Shown: positions 23,574 to 32,736, counted from the first letter of the stretch. The stretch is DNA of 64,000 nucleotides from an uncultured Collinsella sp. (GCA_902494715.1 CABUUJ010000002.1:1-64000), one strand, 5' to 3'. Numbers and translations: made by a program. The notes: generated by a model from the sequence alone, not told the origin.

Positions 23574-24593
23574 GTGGGCCATCGGGATTCATGTGTTGAT
23601 TTGCGTGAGGTTCGTTGGGGCGTTTTGGGCGCTGGGCACATTTCGTATCGATTTGCATCGTCGCTCAAGGAAGTGGACGGGGTGCGGCTTGTGGCTGCTG
23701 CCGGTCGCACTCCTTCGCATGTTGAAGAGTTTTGCTGGGCGTTTTCGATTGATGCCGCGCACAGTTATGCCACGGCTGACGATAGCGGCGATGCGGCTTA
23801 TGACGCGTTGATTGCCGACCCCGATGTCGACGCAATCTACTTGGCTCTTCCGCATGGCATGCATACGCGTTGGGCCTGTCGCGCGCTGCGCGCCGGAAAG
23901 GCCGTGCTGTGCGAAAAGCCAGCCGTTTTGAGTGAGGAAGAGGCTCTCTTGATTGCCTCCACCTCTCGCGAGCACGGCGTGCTGTTTATGGAGGCGATGA
24001 AGAATCGGTTATGCCCGATGCGCACTCGCGTGAAGGACTTGCTTGCGTCGGGTGAGCTTGGCCGTATTGTCTCGATTGAAAGCGTGCAAAAGCTCGATTA
24101 CGGCGAGTCTCCTTCGGGCTATCTGCTCGATCCGTTGCAGGGCGGCTGTCTATATGACATGGGCTGCTATGCAGTCGGTTGGTTTGAGGATTTGCTCGCG
24201 GGCGCTTGCGAGGTTTCGTCCCGTGAAGTTCGCTGGCGTGACGTATCGGGCGGTCGCGTCGATTGGGCCGACGAGATTCATATGAGCGTCGGCGGTATGC
24301 CCATTCATATGGTGTGCGACGGCGAAGCAACATATGAAAGCCGCTTAACGATTGCCTGTGAGCGGGGCTCGTTGGAAATCGAGCGGCTCCATCGCCCCGA
24401 GCTCGCTCATGTGAAGTATTCCGACGGTCGGATACTCGAAATCGATGCACCATTTGAGGTCGATGATTTTTACGGTGAGGTGTCGCATGCGGCGCGGCTC
24501 ATTCAGGCGGGGAAACTCGAAAGCCCCATCATGTCCCTAGCCGCCACACAGCGCTGTGCGCACATCATCGATGCGATTCGCTTGAAACTTTAG
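23574..24593 (+). CDS. Gfo/Idh/MocA-family oxidoreductase
   Basis: This 339-residue protein has an N-terminal NAD-binding motif (WGVLGAGHISYRF), VLCEKPAVLSEEEA as family signature and a C-terminal substrate domain (YDMGCYAVGW). The substrate is probably a sugar or polyol derivative. I chose GTG 23574, with GAAGGGGG 5 bp upstream; the reading frame also stays open back through the hairpin from 23496, but that extension matches only the repeat. It shares no strong similarity of context with the oxidoreductase at 15215. Confidence 0.87.
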   Translation: MGHRDSCVDLREVRWGVLGAGHISYRFASSLKEVDGVRLVAAAGRTPSHVEEFCWAFSIDAAHSYATADDSGDAAYDALIADPDVDAIYLALPHGMHTRWACRALRAGKAVLCEKPAVLSEEEALLIASTSREHGVLFMEAMKNRLCPMRTRVKDLLASGELGRIVSIESVQKLDYGESPSGYLLDPLQGGCLYDMGCYAVGWFEDLLAGACEVSSREVRWRDVSGGRVDWADEIHMSVGGMPIHMVCDGEATYESRLTIACERGSLEIERLHRPELAHVKYSDGRILEIDAPFEVDDFYGEVSHAARLIQAGKLESPIMSLAATQRCAHIIDAIRLKL

Positions 24594-24626
24594 GGCGTGG
24601 GGCTCGGCGGACCGTGCCCCTGATGC

Positions 24627-24705
24627 CCCTTTTATAACTTGCGGTGGAATACGGTCTGTTTGCGCCAAAATAAGGCACCAATAGACCGTATTTCACCGCA
24701 ACTGA
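24627..24705 (+). repeat. Covarying intergenic hairpin, copy 2
   Basis: Arms 24639-24662 and 24679-24701 pair closely, and the outer flanks match copy 1. The inner stem carries CGGTCTG/(C)AGACCG in place of GTTCCTG/CAGGAAC. It again ends just upstream of a start codon, that of endonuclease IV. Confidence 0.85.
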
Positions 24706-24722
24706 TGAGGGGGGAGTTGGAG

Positions 24723-25589
24723 ATGCTGACGATTGGGTGCCATCTTTCGACGACGAAGGGCTATCGGGCAATGGGGGAGACGGCGTTGTCCATTGGCGCC
24801 AATACCTTTGCATTCTTTACGCGCAACCCGCGCGGTGGCAAGGCAAAAGACCTTGACATGGATGACGTGGCGGCTCTGCGCGAGCTTATGGCGCAAAACG
24901 ACTTTGGACCGCTGGTGGCGCATGCCCCGTATACCTATAACCCCTGCTCCGCTAAGGAGCGGGCGCGCGAGTTTGCCTTGGAGGCTATGGCGGAAGATTT
25001 GCAGCGTCTGGAAGCGCTGCCCAGCAACTACTACAACTTCCATCCTGGCGCGCATGTGGGACAGGGGGCAGACGCCGGCATTCAGATGATTGTCGACACG
25101 CTGTGCCAGGTGATGTTTGAGGGGCAGCAGACGACGGTACTGCTCGAGACCATGGCGGGAAAGGGTACCGAGGTGGGCCGTAGCTTTGAAGAGCTGGCGT
25201 GCATTATCGAGGGCGTTGCCGCCAAGTGCCCAGAGCTGTCCGATAAGCTGGGCGTTTGTTTGGACACCTGCCATGTGAGCGATGCCGGCTACGACATCAT
25301 CCATGATCTGGACGGCGTACTCGACGAGTTCGACCGCGTGGTGGGTATCGATCACTTGCATGCCGTACACATCAACGATTCGAAGAACCCTTGTGGCGCC
25401 CATAAAGATCGTCACGAGTGCATCGGCAAGGGATACCTTGGCAGCGAGGAATTTGGTGGCGGTATGCAGGTTATGCAGAATATTGTATCGAATGGCCGTT
25501 TGCGTTCGCTGCCGTTTATTTTGGAGACTCCGAATGAACTTGCAGGTTATGCAGCTGAAATTAGGCTATTAAGGTCATTGCAGCAGTAA
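24723..25589 (+). CDS. nfo: Endonuclease IV (AP endonuclease)
   Basis: It repairs abasic sites. The 288-residue TIM-barrel shows the zinc-binding pattern of the Nfo family: [64 protein letters not shown] and a terminal ILETPN. ATG 24723 has GGAGTTGGAG upstream. The extended frame from 24639 encodes only the hairpin repeat and is rejected. Confidence 0.96.
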   Translation: MLTIGCHLSTTKGYRAMGETALSIGANTFAFFTRNPRGGKAKDLDMDDVAALRELMAQNDFGPLVAHAPYTYNPCSAKERAREFALEAMAEDLQRLEALPSNYYNFHPGAHVGQGADAGIQMIVDTLCQVMFEGQQTTVLLETMAGKGTEVGRSFEELACIIEGVAAKCPELSDKLGVCLDTCHVSDAGYDIIHDLDGVLDEFDRVVGIDHLHAVHINDSKNPCGAHKDRHECIGKGYLGSEEFGGGMQVMQNIVSNGRLRSLPFILETPNELAGYAAEIRLLRSLQQ

Positions 25590-25650
25590 TAACTGTCACA
25601 AAGTAGAGTATTCCATTCACGTTATGGGTTTGTTTCAATCAGTTTTCTCA

Positions 25651-25679
25651 TTGCAGATTCGTAATTCCGGGTGCATAAT
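25651..25679 (+). promoter_or_regulatory. Promoter of the amino-acid ABC operon
   Basis: TTGCAG-17 bp-CATAAT, 58 bp upstream of the binding-protein ATG. Confidence 0.6.
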
Positions 25680-25736
25680 AGCCAACAGTTTTTGCAGACC
25701 TCTGAATCAAACGAGGTCACCGGAAGGAGACTGATT

Positions 25737-26597
25737 ATGAAGCTGAAGAAGCTTGGCGCATTTGCCGCCACGGGTGCCATGGCGCTCGCCCTCGCTCTGA
25801 CGGGCTGCGGCTCGTCCAACGCCACCTCTGGTTCTGATGCCGGTTCCAGCAGCTCTGACGACGCTAAGGTCGAGAAGGTCGACGGCTCCAAGGAGTACGC
25901 GCTCGTCAAGGACGGCACGCTGACCGTCGGCACCTCTGCCGAGTACGCGCCGTTTGAGTACAAGGATGACAACGGCGACTACCAGGGCTTTGACCTTGAG
26001 CTCATCAAGGCTATCGGTGACAAGCTGGGTCTGGATGTCGAGTATGTCAACAATGACTTTGACACGCTGGTTCCGGGCGTCGCTTCGGGCGCCAAGTATG
26101 ACGTTTCCATCGCGGCTATCACCGACACGCCCGAGCGTGAGAAGGAAGTCACTTTCTCTGATTCCTACTACATGGACGATCAGGCTATCGTGACCAAGGT
26201 CGATAACACCGACATCACGGCCGATAACTTCAGCGAGAAGCTCAACAACGCCGACGCTACCATCATCGTCCAGTCTGGCTCGACCGCCGAGGCCTTTGCC
26301 CAGGAGAACTTCCCGAAGGCCAAGATCGTCCCCTACAAGGACGCCACCGAGTGCTTCAGCGCTCTGCAGTCCGATAAGGGCGACGCCGTAGTCACCAACC
26401 GCTCCGTTGCCAGCCAGCTGACCGCCGAGCAGTTCAACACCTGCCAGACCATCAAGCAGATCAGCACCGGCGAGGAGTACGCCATCGCCATCAACCAGGG
26501 CAACACCAAGCTCAAGGACGACATCAACCAGGCCATCAAGGACCTGACCGACGACGGTACCGTTGACGCCCTCATGGCTAAGTACAACATCAAGTAA
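25737..26597 (+). CDS. Polar amino-acid ABC transporter substrate-binding lipoprotein
   Basis: This 286-residue lipoprotein has a lipobox LALTGCGSS (lipidated Cys near residue 24) and a Ser/Asp-rich linker. The mature part is a family 3 solute-binding protein (VGTSAEYAPFEYKDDNGDYQGFDLELIKAIG). It captures a polar amino acid, possibly glutamine or cystine; the ligand cannot be fixed from sequence. AAGGAG precedes ATG 25737. It is first in a three-gene importer operon with the permease and ATPase. Confidence 0.94.
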   Translation: MKLKKLGAFAATGAMALALALTGCGSSNATSGSDAGSSSSDDAKVEKVDGSKEYALVKDGTLTVGTSAEYAPFEYKDDNGDYQGFDLELIKAIGDKLGLDVEYVNNDFDTLVPGVASGAKYDVSIAAITDTPEREKEVTFSDSYYMDDQAIVTKVDNTDITADNFSEKLNNADATIIVQSGSTAEAFAQENFPKAKIVPYKDATECFSALQSDKGDAVVTNRSVASQLTAEQFNTCQTIKQISTGEEYAIAINQGNTKLKDDINQAIKDLTDDGTVDALMAKYNIK

Positions 26598-26619
26598 AAT
26601 AGCTACTTGATTGCTCGCG

Positions 26620-26650
26620 GGCCCTTTCCGCTTTGGCGGAGAGGGCCTTT
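26620..26650 (+). terminator. Intra-operon hairpin after the binding protein
   Basis: GGGCCCTTTCCGC pairs with GCGGAGAGGGCC around a TTTG loop, followed by a short T-run. It is probably a partial terminator or mRNA stabiliser giving excess binding protein over permease. Confidence 0.6.
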
Positions 26651-26715
26651 GCGCTTCTCTTGACGGAGAACATTTCCGTCTCGTTTTGCCGGCAACTTCT
26701 ACGATAGGAGCCACC

Positions 26716-28077
26716 TTGTCTCGACTGAACAAAGGGGCCGCGGAGCAGCGTTTTCCACTGCCCTCGATGCTCCAAAAGCTGGCCTGTGCCCTGGCTGTGG
26801 CGCTCGCCCTGGTATGCGCGGGGGCCTGCGTGCCCACGACCGCCCACGCGCTTGAGACCGCAAAGATTACCGCCCGACCCAATACCGGTTCGGGTAGCGA
26901 TGTGGTCGGCGGCACCGAGACGCGCATCACTTGGGAAGTTCAGGCCGATGCCGACGAGGAGCTGAGCGGTCTTTCGCTGACGTTTGTCGACGGCACGACG
27001 TTTGGTACCGATGACACGCGATTGACGATGCTCTCGGGCGAGGACCTCATGGATCGTACGCCCATGAAGCCCACGTGCAAGGCTGACGGCCAGACGCTCA
27101 AGATTGACTTTGGCGAGACGGCGCCTGCCGGCGGTTTTTTCCGTGTCGAGGTTTACGGTGTGACGTTTCCCGTCGAGGGCGGCGATGAGGCCTTTAGCGG
27201 CACCTATACGCTCGCCGACGGTTCGACCAAGAAGATTTCCAAGATTCCTCCCGTCGAGATTAAGGGCGTGACGGCATTCGATAACTTCCTGGCCGACCTT
27301 AAGGAGCAGCCGTGGGTCGAGGCCTGGAACTCCAATATGTTTCTGCGCCTGTTCTTAAACCCGGTCATTTTGGTCCAAAGCCTGCCGATCGTCTTTAAGG
27401 GCTTCCTCATGTCGCTCTCGATCGTGCTCGTGGCGTTTCCGCTGGCAATCCCCTTTGGCTTTGCCTTGTCGCTCATGCGCATCTCCAAGTCGCGCATCCT
27501 GCGTTGCCTTGCCGGCATCTATGTGAATATCATTCGCGGTACGCCGGCGTTCCTGCAGATCTATATCGCGTTCTTCGGTCTGCCGTTGGCCGGCGTCAAG
27601 GTGGACGACTATGTCTTGGGCGTCATCGTCATGGCCATGAACTCGTCTGCGTACCTGTGCGAGATCTTCCGTGCCGGTATTCAATCGATCCCCAAGGGCC
27701 AAAACGAGGCTGCTCGCTCTCTGGGCATGAATGCCTTCCAGACGCTGCTCTACGTTATGATTCCGCAGACGTTCCGCAATGTTTTGCCTACGCTGACCAG
27801 CGAGTTTATCTTGCTTTACAAGGATACGTCGCTGCTTGCCGCCGTGGGTGTGGTCGAGATCGTCATGAACGCCCGTACCATCGTGGCCACGACGGGCTCC
27901 ATTACACCGTACGTGGTTGCCGCCCTGTTCTATCTGGTCATCACCCTGCCGCTCGCTCGCTTGGTGAGCGGTCTTGAGGCAAGGCTTTTGGGCACGACCG
28001 AGACCAAGAAGAAGCGTCCCGCCAAGAGCGCCGGACAGGTTGTCGCGACGCCTGCCGATCACATCGCCGGTCTGTAA
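26716..28077 (+). CDS. Amino-acid ABC permease with an N-terminal extracytoplasmic domain
   Basis: This 453-residue protein has a signal-like hydrophobic segment (about 18-45), a beta-rich domain of about 160 residues outside the membrane, then a HisM/GlnP-type permease domain (about 220-430) with the EAA loop [21 protein letters not shown]. Typical permeases of this family are about 220 residues, so roughly half of this protein is extra. I chose TTG 26716 with AGGAG 5 bp upstream; ATG 26767 would remove part of the leader. The extra domain is not recognised and may help capture substrate or bind the lipoprotein. Confidence 0.88.
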   Translation: MSRLNKGAAEQRFPLPSMLQKLACALAVALALVCAGACVPTTAHALETAKITARPNTGSGSDVVGGTETRITWEVQADADEELSGLSLTFVDGTTFGTDDTRLTMLSGEDLMDRTPMKPTCKADGQTLKIDFGETAPAGGFFRVEVYGVTFPVEGGDEAFSGTYTLADGSTKKISKIPPVEIKGVTAFDNFLADLKEQPWVEAWNSNMFLRLFLNPVILVQSLPIVFKGFLMSLSIVLVAFPLAIPFGFALSLMRISKSRILRCLAGIYVNIIRGTPAFLQIYIAFFGLPLAGVKVDDYVLGVIVMAMNSSAYLCEIFRAGIQSIPKGQNEAARSLGMNAFQTLLYVMIPQTFRNVLPTLTSEFILLYKDTSLLAAVGVVEIVMNARTIVATTGSITPYVVAALFYLVITLPLARLVSGLEARLLGTTETKKKRPAKSAGQVVATPADHIAGL

Positions 28078-28089
28078 GGAGGTCCTATC

Positions 28090-28842
28090 ATGAGCGAAAC
28101 CAATAACTCGAACGAGGTCGTCGTCAGCATCAAGAACCTCCAGAAGGCCTTTGGCGATAACGTGGTCCTGCGCGATATCGATCTGGATGTGCACAAGGGC
28201 GAGGTCGTCGTAGTCCTGGGTCCTTCGGGCTCGGGCAAGTCGACGATGCTTCGCTGCATCAACCGTCTGGAGCATCCCACGAGTGGCTCGATTGTCGTTG
28301 AGGGTGTGGACGTGTGCGCCAAGGGCGTCGACCTTAACAAGGTGCGCACGCATCTGGGTATGGTGTTCCAGCAGTTCAATTTGTTCCCGCACCTCTCAGT
28401 CAAAAAGAACGTCATGCTCGCGCAGCAGAAGGTGCTCAAGCGCAGCAAGGAAGAGGCCGAGAAGATTGCCGTCGAGGAGCTGACCAAGGTCGGTCTTGCC
28501 GAGCGTATCGACTTTATGCCGAGCCAACTCTCGGGCGGCCAGCAGCAGCGCGTTGCCATCGCTCGCGCCCTGTCGATGAACCCTCACGTTATGCTCTTTG
28601 ACGAGGCCACGTCGGCGCTCGATCCCGAGCTGGTTCGCGACGTTCTGGGTGTCATGCGCGACCTGGCACGCGATGGCATGACCATGATCGTCGTGACGCA
28701 CGAGATGGGCTTTGCCCGTGACGTCGCCGACCGCGTCGTCTTTATGGACGGCGGCGTTATCGTGGAAGAGGGCACGCCGAGCGAGGTCTTCGACCATCCC
28801 AAGAGCGAACGCACCAAGGCGTTTTTGGGCAATATCTCGTAG
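28090..28842 (+). CDS. Amino-acid ABC transporter ATP-binding protein (GlnQ-like)
   Basis: The 250-residue ATPase shows Walker [11 protein letters not shown]-loop [11 protein letters not shown], signature [15 protein letters not shown], Walker [15 protein letters not shown] and the H-loop VTHEMGFA. It begins 12 bp after the permease and completes the importer. AAGGAGG is upstream. A strong hairpin ends the operon. Confidence 0.95.
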   Translation: MSETNNSNEVVVSIKNLQKAFGDNVVLRDIDLDVHKGEVVVVLGPSGSGKSTMLRCINRLEHPTSGSIVVEGVDVCAKGVDLNKVRTHLGMVFQQFNLFPHLSVKKNVMLAQQKVLKRSKEEAEKIAVEELTKVGLAERIDFMPSQLSGGQQQRVAIARALSMNPHVMLFDEATSALDPELVRDVLGVMRDLARDGMTMIVVTHEMGFARDVADRVVFMDGGVIVEEGTPSEVFDHPKSERTKAFLGNIS

Positions 28843-28863
28843 CCGGTTGATGTAACTGCCGTT

Positions 28864-28909
28864 ACAAAATAGCGGGGGCTGGACTTGAATCCAGCCCCCG
28901 CTATTTTGT
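28864..28909. terminator. Bidirectional terminator
   Basis: A 20-bp perfect stem (28864-28883, 28890-28909) with A/T-rich ends lies between the ABC operon and the convergent flavodoxin gene. Confidence 0.93.
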
Positions 28910-28959
28910 AGGGATGAGGATGCGCTTTGATGCAGGCTCTTTTGGAGGCCCTGGGTTCG

Positions 28960-29379
28960 TTACGCGAGCTCGGCTCCGAGGGCCTTGCAAGCGGTCTCGC
29001 CCTCATCATCGGGCGCATCGTAGCAGATGACGGAATCGACGACGTTGACGCCCGCCTCGTCGGCGTCTGCCTTCCAGTTGTCCATCCATTCGCCCTCGGC
29101 CCACGAATAAGAGCCAAAGAGGACGACCTTCTTGTCACCGAGGGTCTCCTTGACCTCGTCCCACATAGGCTGGAACTCGTCATACTCAAGCTCCTCGGAA
29201 CCCATGGCGGGGCAGCCGAAGGCAATGGCGTCATAGTTGGCGGCCTTGTCTGCGGAGAAGTCGGCGCAGGAGATGACCTCTGCCTCGGCGCCGGCACCGG
29301 TTGCACCCTCGGCAACGAAGTTTGCCATGGCCTCGGTGTTGCCTGTACCGCTCCAGTAGACGACGGCGATCTTGCTCAT
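28960..29379 (-). CDS. Short-chain flavodoxin
   Basis: This 139-residue FMN electron carrier has a phosphate-binding loop of the form VYWSGTGNTEAMAN at the N-terminus and an FGSYSWAEGEWMDNW isoalloxazine loop. The upstream gene on the same strand is a DUF3793 protein, a pairing seen in anaerobes. AAAGGA precedes ATG 29379. It is likely used as a ferredoxin substitute, perhaps under iron limitation. Confidence 0.93.
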   Translation of the reverse strand: MSKIAVVYWSGTGNTEAMANFVAEGATGAGAEAEVISCADFSADKAANYDAIAFGCPAMGSEELEYDEFQPMWDEVKETLGDKKVVLFGSYSWAEGEWMDNWKADADEAGVNVVDSVICYDAPDDEGETACKALGAELA

Positions 29380-29425
29380 ATGTTTTCCTTTCGGTTGTGC
29401 GGCGTGCGGCCGCGTCTTGTATGCT

Positions 29426-30130
29426 CTATCGGGTTGCCTGGACAAGTTGTCCCAGGGTGCAGCCCTGTTGATAGATGTAGGTAAGGTATTGCGTGCATGC
29501 GCGATAGGAATCGAAGGTCGTGAGCGCCTGCTCAACGTTTGTGTATACCTTCCATGCGCCAAAGACCTTATAGTTTTCGCCGTGCTGGACGATAAACTGA
29601 TGGACATCTTCGTAGGGATAGCCCAAAAAATAGCCAATTTCGTGGGGGAACTCGCATATGCACCCCGTATCGCAGTGCCTATTTCGCGCGAGTGCGCAGA
29701 CGCTGCCGTCATAGGCGCTTTCTGCGGCATTGCTGCTTGCCAGCGTGATGCGCGCGGCGAGATGCACCAGGGATGTGGGCAGGTTGTGGACATCGTAACC
29801 TTCGGCGGCTAGCGCCGTCGTGGCACGGGGGTCGGAGAGGTATCGCATGAGGTCCGCAGGGCGATACACATAGATGAGCGCTCCGCAGGGGCGCCAGACC
29901 AAAACGCTCATATGGATTCCGAGTGGCTGGAGCTCGCGGTTGCATTGGGCTATGACGGCGAGCAGGCGAGAGCGTCGCTCTTCGATATGGGCGGCGCCGG
30001 GTTTTCCGTTTTGGTTGGCGTAAACGCCGGGATAGGTAAAGAGCGAAGCCGGCTTGATACCTGCGAGCGTAGGGGAGCAGTTGCGCACGACAGCCGTTTG
30101 GTATGTTGGGATGTCAATGGTTCGAGTCAC
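29426..30130 (-). CDS. DUF3793 family protein
   Basis: This 234-residue protein of the uncharacterised DUF3793 family has the N-terminal RNCSPTLAGIKPASLF and FPHEIGYFLGYPYEDVHQFI, with several cysteines (CALARNRHCDTGC). The family often sits beside flavodoxin or iron-transport genes, which fits here, with a flavodoxin 47 bp downstream. The exact role is unknown; iron or heme-related function is an inference. Confidence 0.85.
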   Translation of the reverse strand: MTRTIDIPTYQTAVVRNCSPTLAGIKPASLFTYPGVYANQNGKPGAAHIEERRSRLLAVIAQCNRELQPLGIHMSVLVWRPCGALIYVYRPADLMRYLSDPRATTALAAEGYDVHNLPTSLVHLAARITLASSNAAESAYDGSVCALARNRHCDTGCICEFPHEIGYFLGYPYEDVHQFIVQHGENYKVFGAWKVYTNVEQALTTFDSYRACTQYLTYIYQQGCTLGQLVQATR

Positions 30131-30224
30131 GATGCTCCTTTCGGGTCCTCAGTTGTTAGCCTAGGAAAACTTATACACGAAAGTAAGCCATGGTCAACAA
30201 AAAAGTTTGAAGAGGGAAACTAAT

Positions 30225-30254
30225 TGACCGAACGGACACGATTTTGGGTTAAGA
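30225..30254 (+). promoter_or_regulatory. Promoter of the metal-binding gene
   Basis: TTGACC (30225-30230) and TTAAGA (30249-30254), 18 bp apart, with the CsoR-like operator just downstream. Confidence 0.6.
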
Positions 30255-30261
30255 TGGGGAC

Positions 30262-30276
30262 ACCCCATGGGGGTAT
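30262..30276 (+). promoter_or_regulatory. CsoR-type operator
   Basis: ACCCCATGGGGGTAT is a GC-rich dyad of the type bound by copper-sensing CsoR repressors (consensus close to ATACCCC..GGGGTAT). It covers the expected transcription start, so binding would block the promoter. It directly precedes a heavy-metal-associated domain gene. Confidence 0.7.
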
Positions 30277-30305
30277 CTAGATAGTGCTACTTGAAAGGGG
30301 AACGC

Positions 30306-30689
30306 ATGAGCGACTTGCTCAACCCTGCGAATCTCATCGTGTTGGCCGTCATTGCCGTCGGCATGTTTTTTGGACTGCGTCGCATTGTCGCTTCGACACA
30401 CGGAAAGAGCTGCTGCAGCGATGGTGCGAGCGGCAAGAAGGCCAAAAAGGTTGTTGTGGTGGATACCGATGCATCGCACTATCCCTATAGCGATGAGCTG
30501 CTCATCGGCGGCATGAGCTGTGACGGCTGCGCTCAGAACGTAGCCAATGCCCTCAATGCACTGGATGGCGTGTGGGCAACGGTGACGTATGCGGACCACA
30601 CGGCACGCGTGCGCTCCAAGCAGCCGGTTGATCGTGATGTCCTCGAGAAGGCCGTGAAAGACGCGGGCTACTACGTCATGACGCTGTAA
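30306..30689 (+). CDS. Membrane-anchored heavy-metal-associated (HMA) domain protein
   Basis: This 127-residue protein has one N-terminal transmembrane helix (about 8-27), a short CC-containing linker (KSCCSDG) and a C-terminal HMA domain (about 62-127) with the metal motif GGMSCDGC. HMA proteins carry Cu(I) or other soft metals. The CsoR-type operator in the promoter supports copper. Most HMA chaperones are soluble and about 70 residues, so the membrane anchor is unusual. No copper ATPase is adjacent. ATG 30306 has AAAGGGG upstream. Confidence 0.88.
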   Translation: MSDLLNPANLIVLAVIAVGMFFGLRRIVASTHGKSCCSDGASGKKAKKVVVVDTDASHYPYSDELLIGGMSCDGCAQNVANALNALDGVWATVTYADHTARVRSKQPVDRDVLEKAVKDAGYYVMTL

Positions 30690-30715
30690 GCGTCGCTCTG
30701 GATGCGCGTCCTTGT

Positions 30716-31141
30716 CTAGGCTCGTCCGCGTAGCTCGATGTCCTGGATGTCGTCGAAGTCGATGGCGATATCCCTGAGTTTGAGTAGCTTGAACGCAGGG
30801 AGCACCTCATCAAGGATGCCCGTGCGAGTGCGATAGCCGTACGCATCGTAATAGGTGACGCGCACCAAGTCGCCGCGTTTGAGGCCCTCGAGCTTTTGCG
30901 AAAGCTCGAGGGCTTTTTCTTCTGTGAGTTCGCATTTTGGCTCGGCGGTGATCTCTTGTTTACGCACGAGCTCGTAGTATCCCGTGAGGGCGGCAAAGGG
31001 CATAAACTGCGCGGCACGGCCGGCACGGACGGTGCCGTTGGCGGTGAGCTTTGGGTCGGCGGAACGACGTCTTCCCTCGGGGTCCGCTAGGCGTTCAAAA
31101 GGTGTCGGTGGCCGCATCGGCTGTTGTTGGGACTTAGGCAC
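30716..31141 (-). CDS. YolD-like protein
   Basis: This 141-residue YolD-family protein has a pattern RAAQFMPFAALTGYYELVRKQE, followed by helices and a C-terminal small beta domain (VRVTYYDAYGYRTRTGILDEV). YolD proteins are partners of Y-family polymerase UvrX/UmuC in Firmicutes. Its start overlaps the polymerase stop by 8 bp, showing coupling. Confidence 0.87.
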   Translation of the reverse strand: MPKSQQQPMRPPTPFERLADPEGRRRSADPKLTANGTVRAGRAAQFMPFAALTGYYELVRKQEITAEPKCELTEEKALELSQKLEGLKRGDLVRVTYYDAYGYRTRTGILDEVLPAFKLLKLRDIAIDFDDIQDIELRGRA

Positions 31142-32639
31142 GATGTCCTCCTACCTGATCGTTGCGTTCGCGCGCGGTGGCGCCAGCGGTAAAGCTTAAT
31201 CCCTTGACGAGTGCGTTCTTGCCGTACTTGCCTTTCACGGCCAGGACGGCGCGCGCTAGGTCGCGCTCGCGCTCATCCGCCTCGATATCGCTAAATAGAT
31301 CGATGGTGGCAAATTCCTCGGGCACCAGATTGCCAAATCCCAGGTTGATGCGCTTGACCGTTCGTTTGGGATCGACAGTCTGTGCCCAGAGCTCATCGAA
31401 ATATCCCATGATCTTCTTAAACGAATTGGTGCGCTCGGGCAGCTTGCGCGAGGCGTTGGAGTGCGCAAAGAGTGCGGCATAGCCACCGCGCGGTTTGCCG
31501 CCATGCTCTCCCACGAAGATGCCATCGATTGCCTGCGCCTCACGTACCAGACGACGCCGTTCGTCATCGCGCTGGACGGGCTTGGGCGCACGGGGTGCGA
31601 GCTCGGGGCCGGCGGTTGCGGTGGGTTCGATGCTCGACGTACTCGAGCGCAGGTGTCCGCATCCGTCCACATATTGTGCAGTGCCGCTGGCATCAAGCCT
31701 GCGGATGTCGGCGCGCTCGCTTGCATAGCCCACAAAGAGCGAGATGCTGTCGCACACCACGTGCTTGTCGATCAAATCCAGCACGGCGGCATCGACCATC
31801 TCGCGCAAGACGGTGTAGGCCTGCTCGTAGGCATAGCCCTTCGAGAGCACCTGTCCTGTGGTGGTCGAAGTTGCTTGCGGGCGATAGGCTTGGATATCGG
31901 CGATGGTTGTCGGCTCGCGCCCAAAGGCGTGGTCGATGAGATATTCGGCATTGACGCCGAGCTCGTCGTAAAGCAGGTTTTCGTCGAGCGCCGCGACGCC
32001 CATCAGATCGTAGACGCCGTATTTCTCGAGACGGGCCGCCATGCCGGGGCCGATACCCCAGATATCGGTAATGGGACGATGAGGCCAGATCTCCTTGCGA
32101 AAGATCTCGTCGTCGAGCATGCCGATGCGACTGGGCACGTGCTTGGCGGTGATATCGAGTGCTACCTTGGCCTGGAATAGGTTGGGGCCGATGCCGACCG
32201 TCGCCGTGATGCCGGTGCGTGCCAAGACCTCGTCGCGCAGCGTGCAAGCGAACCCTTCCGCATCTGTGTGATAGAGGTCCAGATAGGGCGTCACGTCGAT
32301 AAAGCACTCATCGATGGAGTAGACGTGCACGTCCTGGGGGCTGACGTATTCCAGATAGATACCGTAGATTTGCGCCGACACCTCCATGTAGTGCTGCATG
32401 CGCGGTACGGCCGTGATGTAGTCGATGCCATCGGGAATCTCAAATAGGCGGCAGCGATTGTGAATACCTAAGTCCTTCATGGCCTGCGTGATGGCGAGGC
32501 AGATGGTTGTGCGCCCGCGCGATTCGTCGGCAACGACCAGGTTGGTGGCGAGCGGATCGAGCCCACGGTCGACGCACTCGACGCTGGCATAAAACGTCTT
32601 GAGGTCGATGCAGATATAGGTGTGCCGCTCGTGCGCCAT
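31134..32639 (-). CDS. Y-family DNA polymerase (UmuC/UvrX-like)
   Basis: This 501-residue translesion polymerase has catalytic carboxylates in ICIDLKTFYASVEC and YSIDECFID. The thumb helix-hairpin-helix lies in IWGIGPGMAARLEKYGV, and the C-terminal little-finger domain follows. It differs from DinB by its length and by its YolD partner. GGAGGG precedes start 32639. A LexA box overlaps the promoter, so it is SOS-inducible. It contributes to mutagenic lesion bypass. Confidence 0.94.
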   Translation of the reverse strand: MAHERHTYICIDLKTFYASVECVDRGLDPLATNLVVADESRGRTTICLAITQAMKDLGIHNRCRLFEIPDGIDYITAVPRMQHYMEVSAQIYGIYLEYVSPQDVHVYSIDECFIDVTPYLDLYHTDAEGFACTLRDEVLARTGITATVGIGPNLFQAKVALDITAKHVPSRIGMLDDEIFRKEIWPHRPITDIWGIGPGMAARLEKYGVYDLMGVAALDENLLYDELGVNAEYLIDHAFGREPTTIADIQAYRPQATSTTTGQVLSKGYAYEQAYTVLREMVDAAVLDLIDKHVVCDSISLFVGYASERADIRRLDASGTAQYVDGCGHLRSSTSSIEPTATAGPELAPRAPKPVQRDDERRRLVREAQAIDGIFVGEHGGKPRGGYAALFAHSNASRKLPERTNSFKKIMGYFDELWAQTVDPKRTVKRINLGFGNLVPEEFATIDLFSDIEADERERDLARAVLAVKGKYGKNALVKGLSFTAGATARERNDQVGGHRA

Positions 32640-32670
32640 CCGTGTCCCTCCATCAAACACATGTTCCTAT

Positions 32671-32684
32671 CGAATATCTGTTCG
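32671..32684 (-). promoter_or_regulatory. LexA (SOS) box
   Basis: CGAATATCTGTTCG differs from the Gram-positive consensus CGAAC-N4-GTTCG at one position. It lies right behind the -10 of the polymerase promoter. Confidence 0.8.
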
Positions 32685-32713
32685 ATAATACCCGCTCGCC
32701 CGGACATCGTCAA
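32685..32713 (-). promoter_or_regulatory. Promoter of the Y-family polymerase operon
   Basis: On the minus strand TTGACG (32713-32708) and TATTAT (32690-32685) are 17 bp apart, near consensus. Confidence 0.8.
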
Positions 32714-32736
32714 AACCTGTCCCTTTTTGGCAGGTA
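32711..32736. repeat. Short repeat AAACCTGTCCCTTTTTGG, copy A
   Basis: The 18-mer recurs at 33447-33464. Here it forms a small dyad ACCTG..CAGGT. The two copies bracket the gene at 32813-33388. Confidence 0.7.

Noticed and set aside
28960..29793. A 277-residue form of the flavodoxin
   Set aside because: The extra N-terminal part overlaps the DUF3793 gene in another frame; the flavodoxin fold begins exactly at ATG 29379 with AAAGGA upstream.
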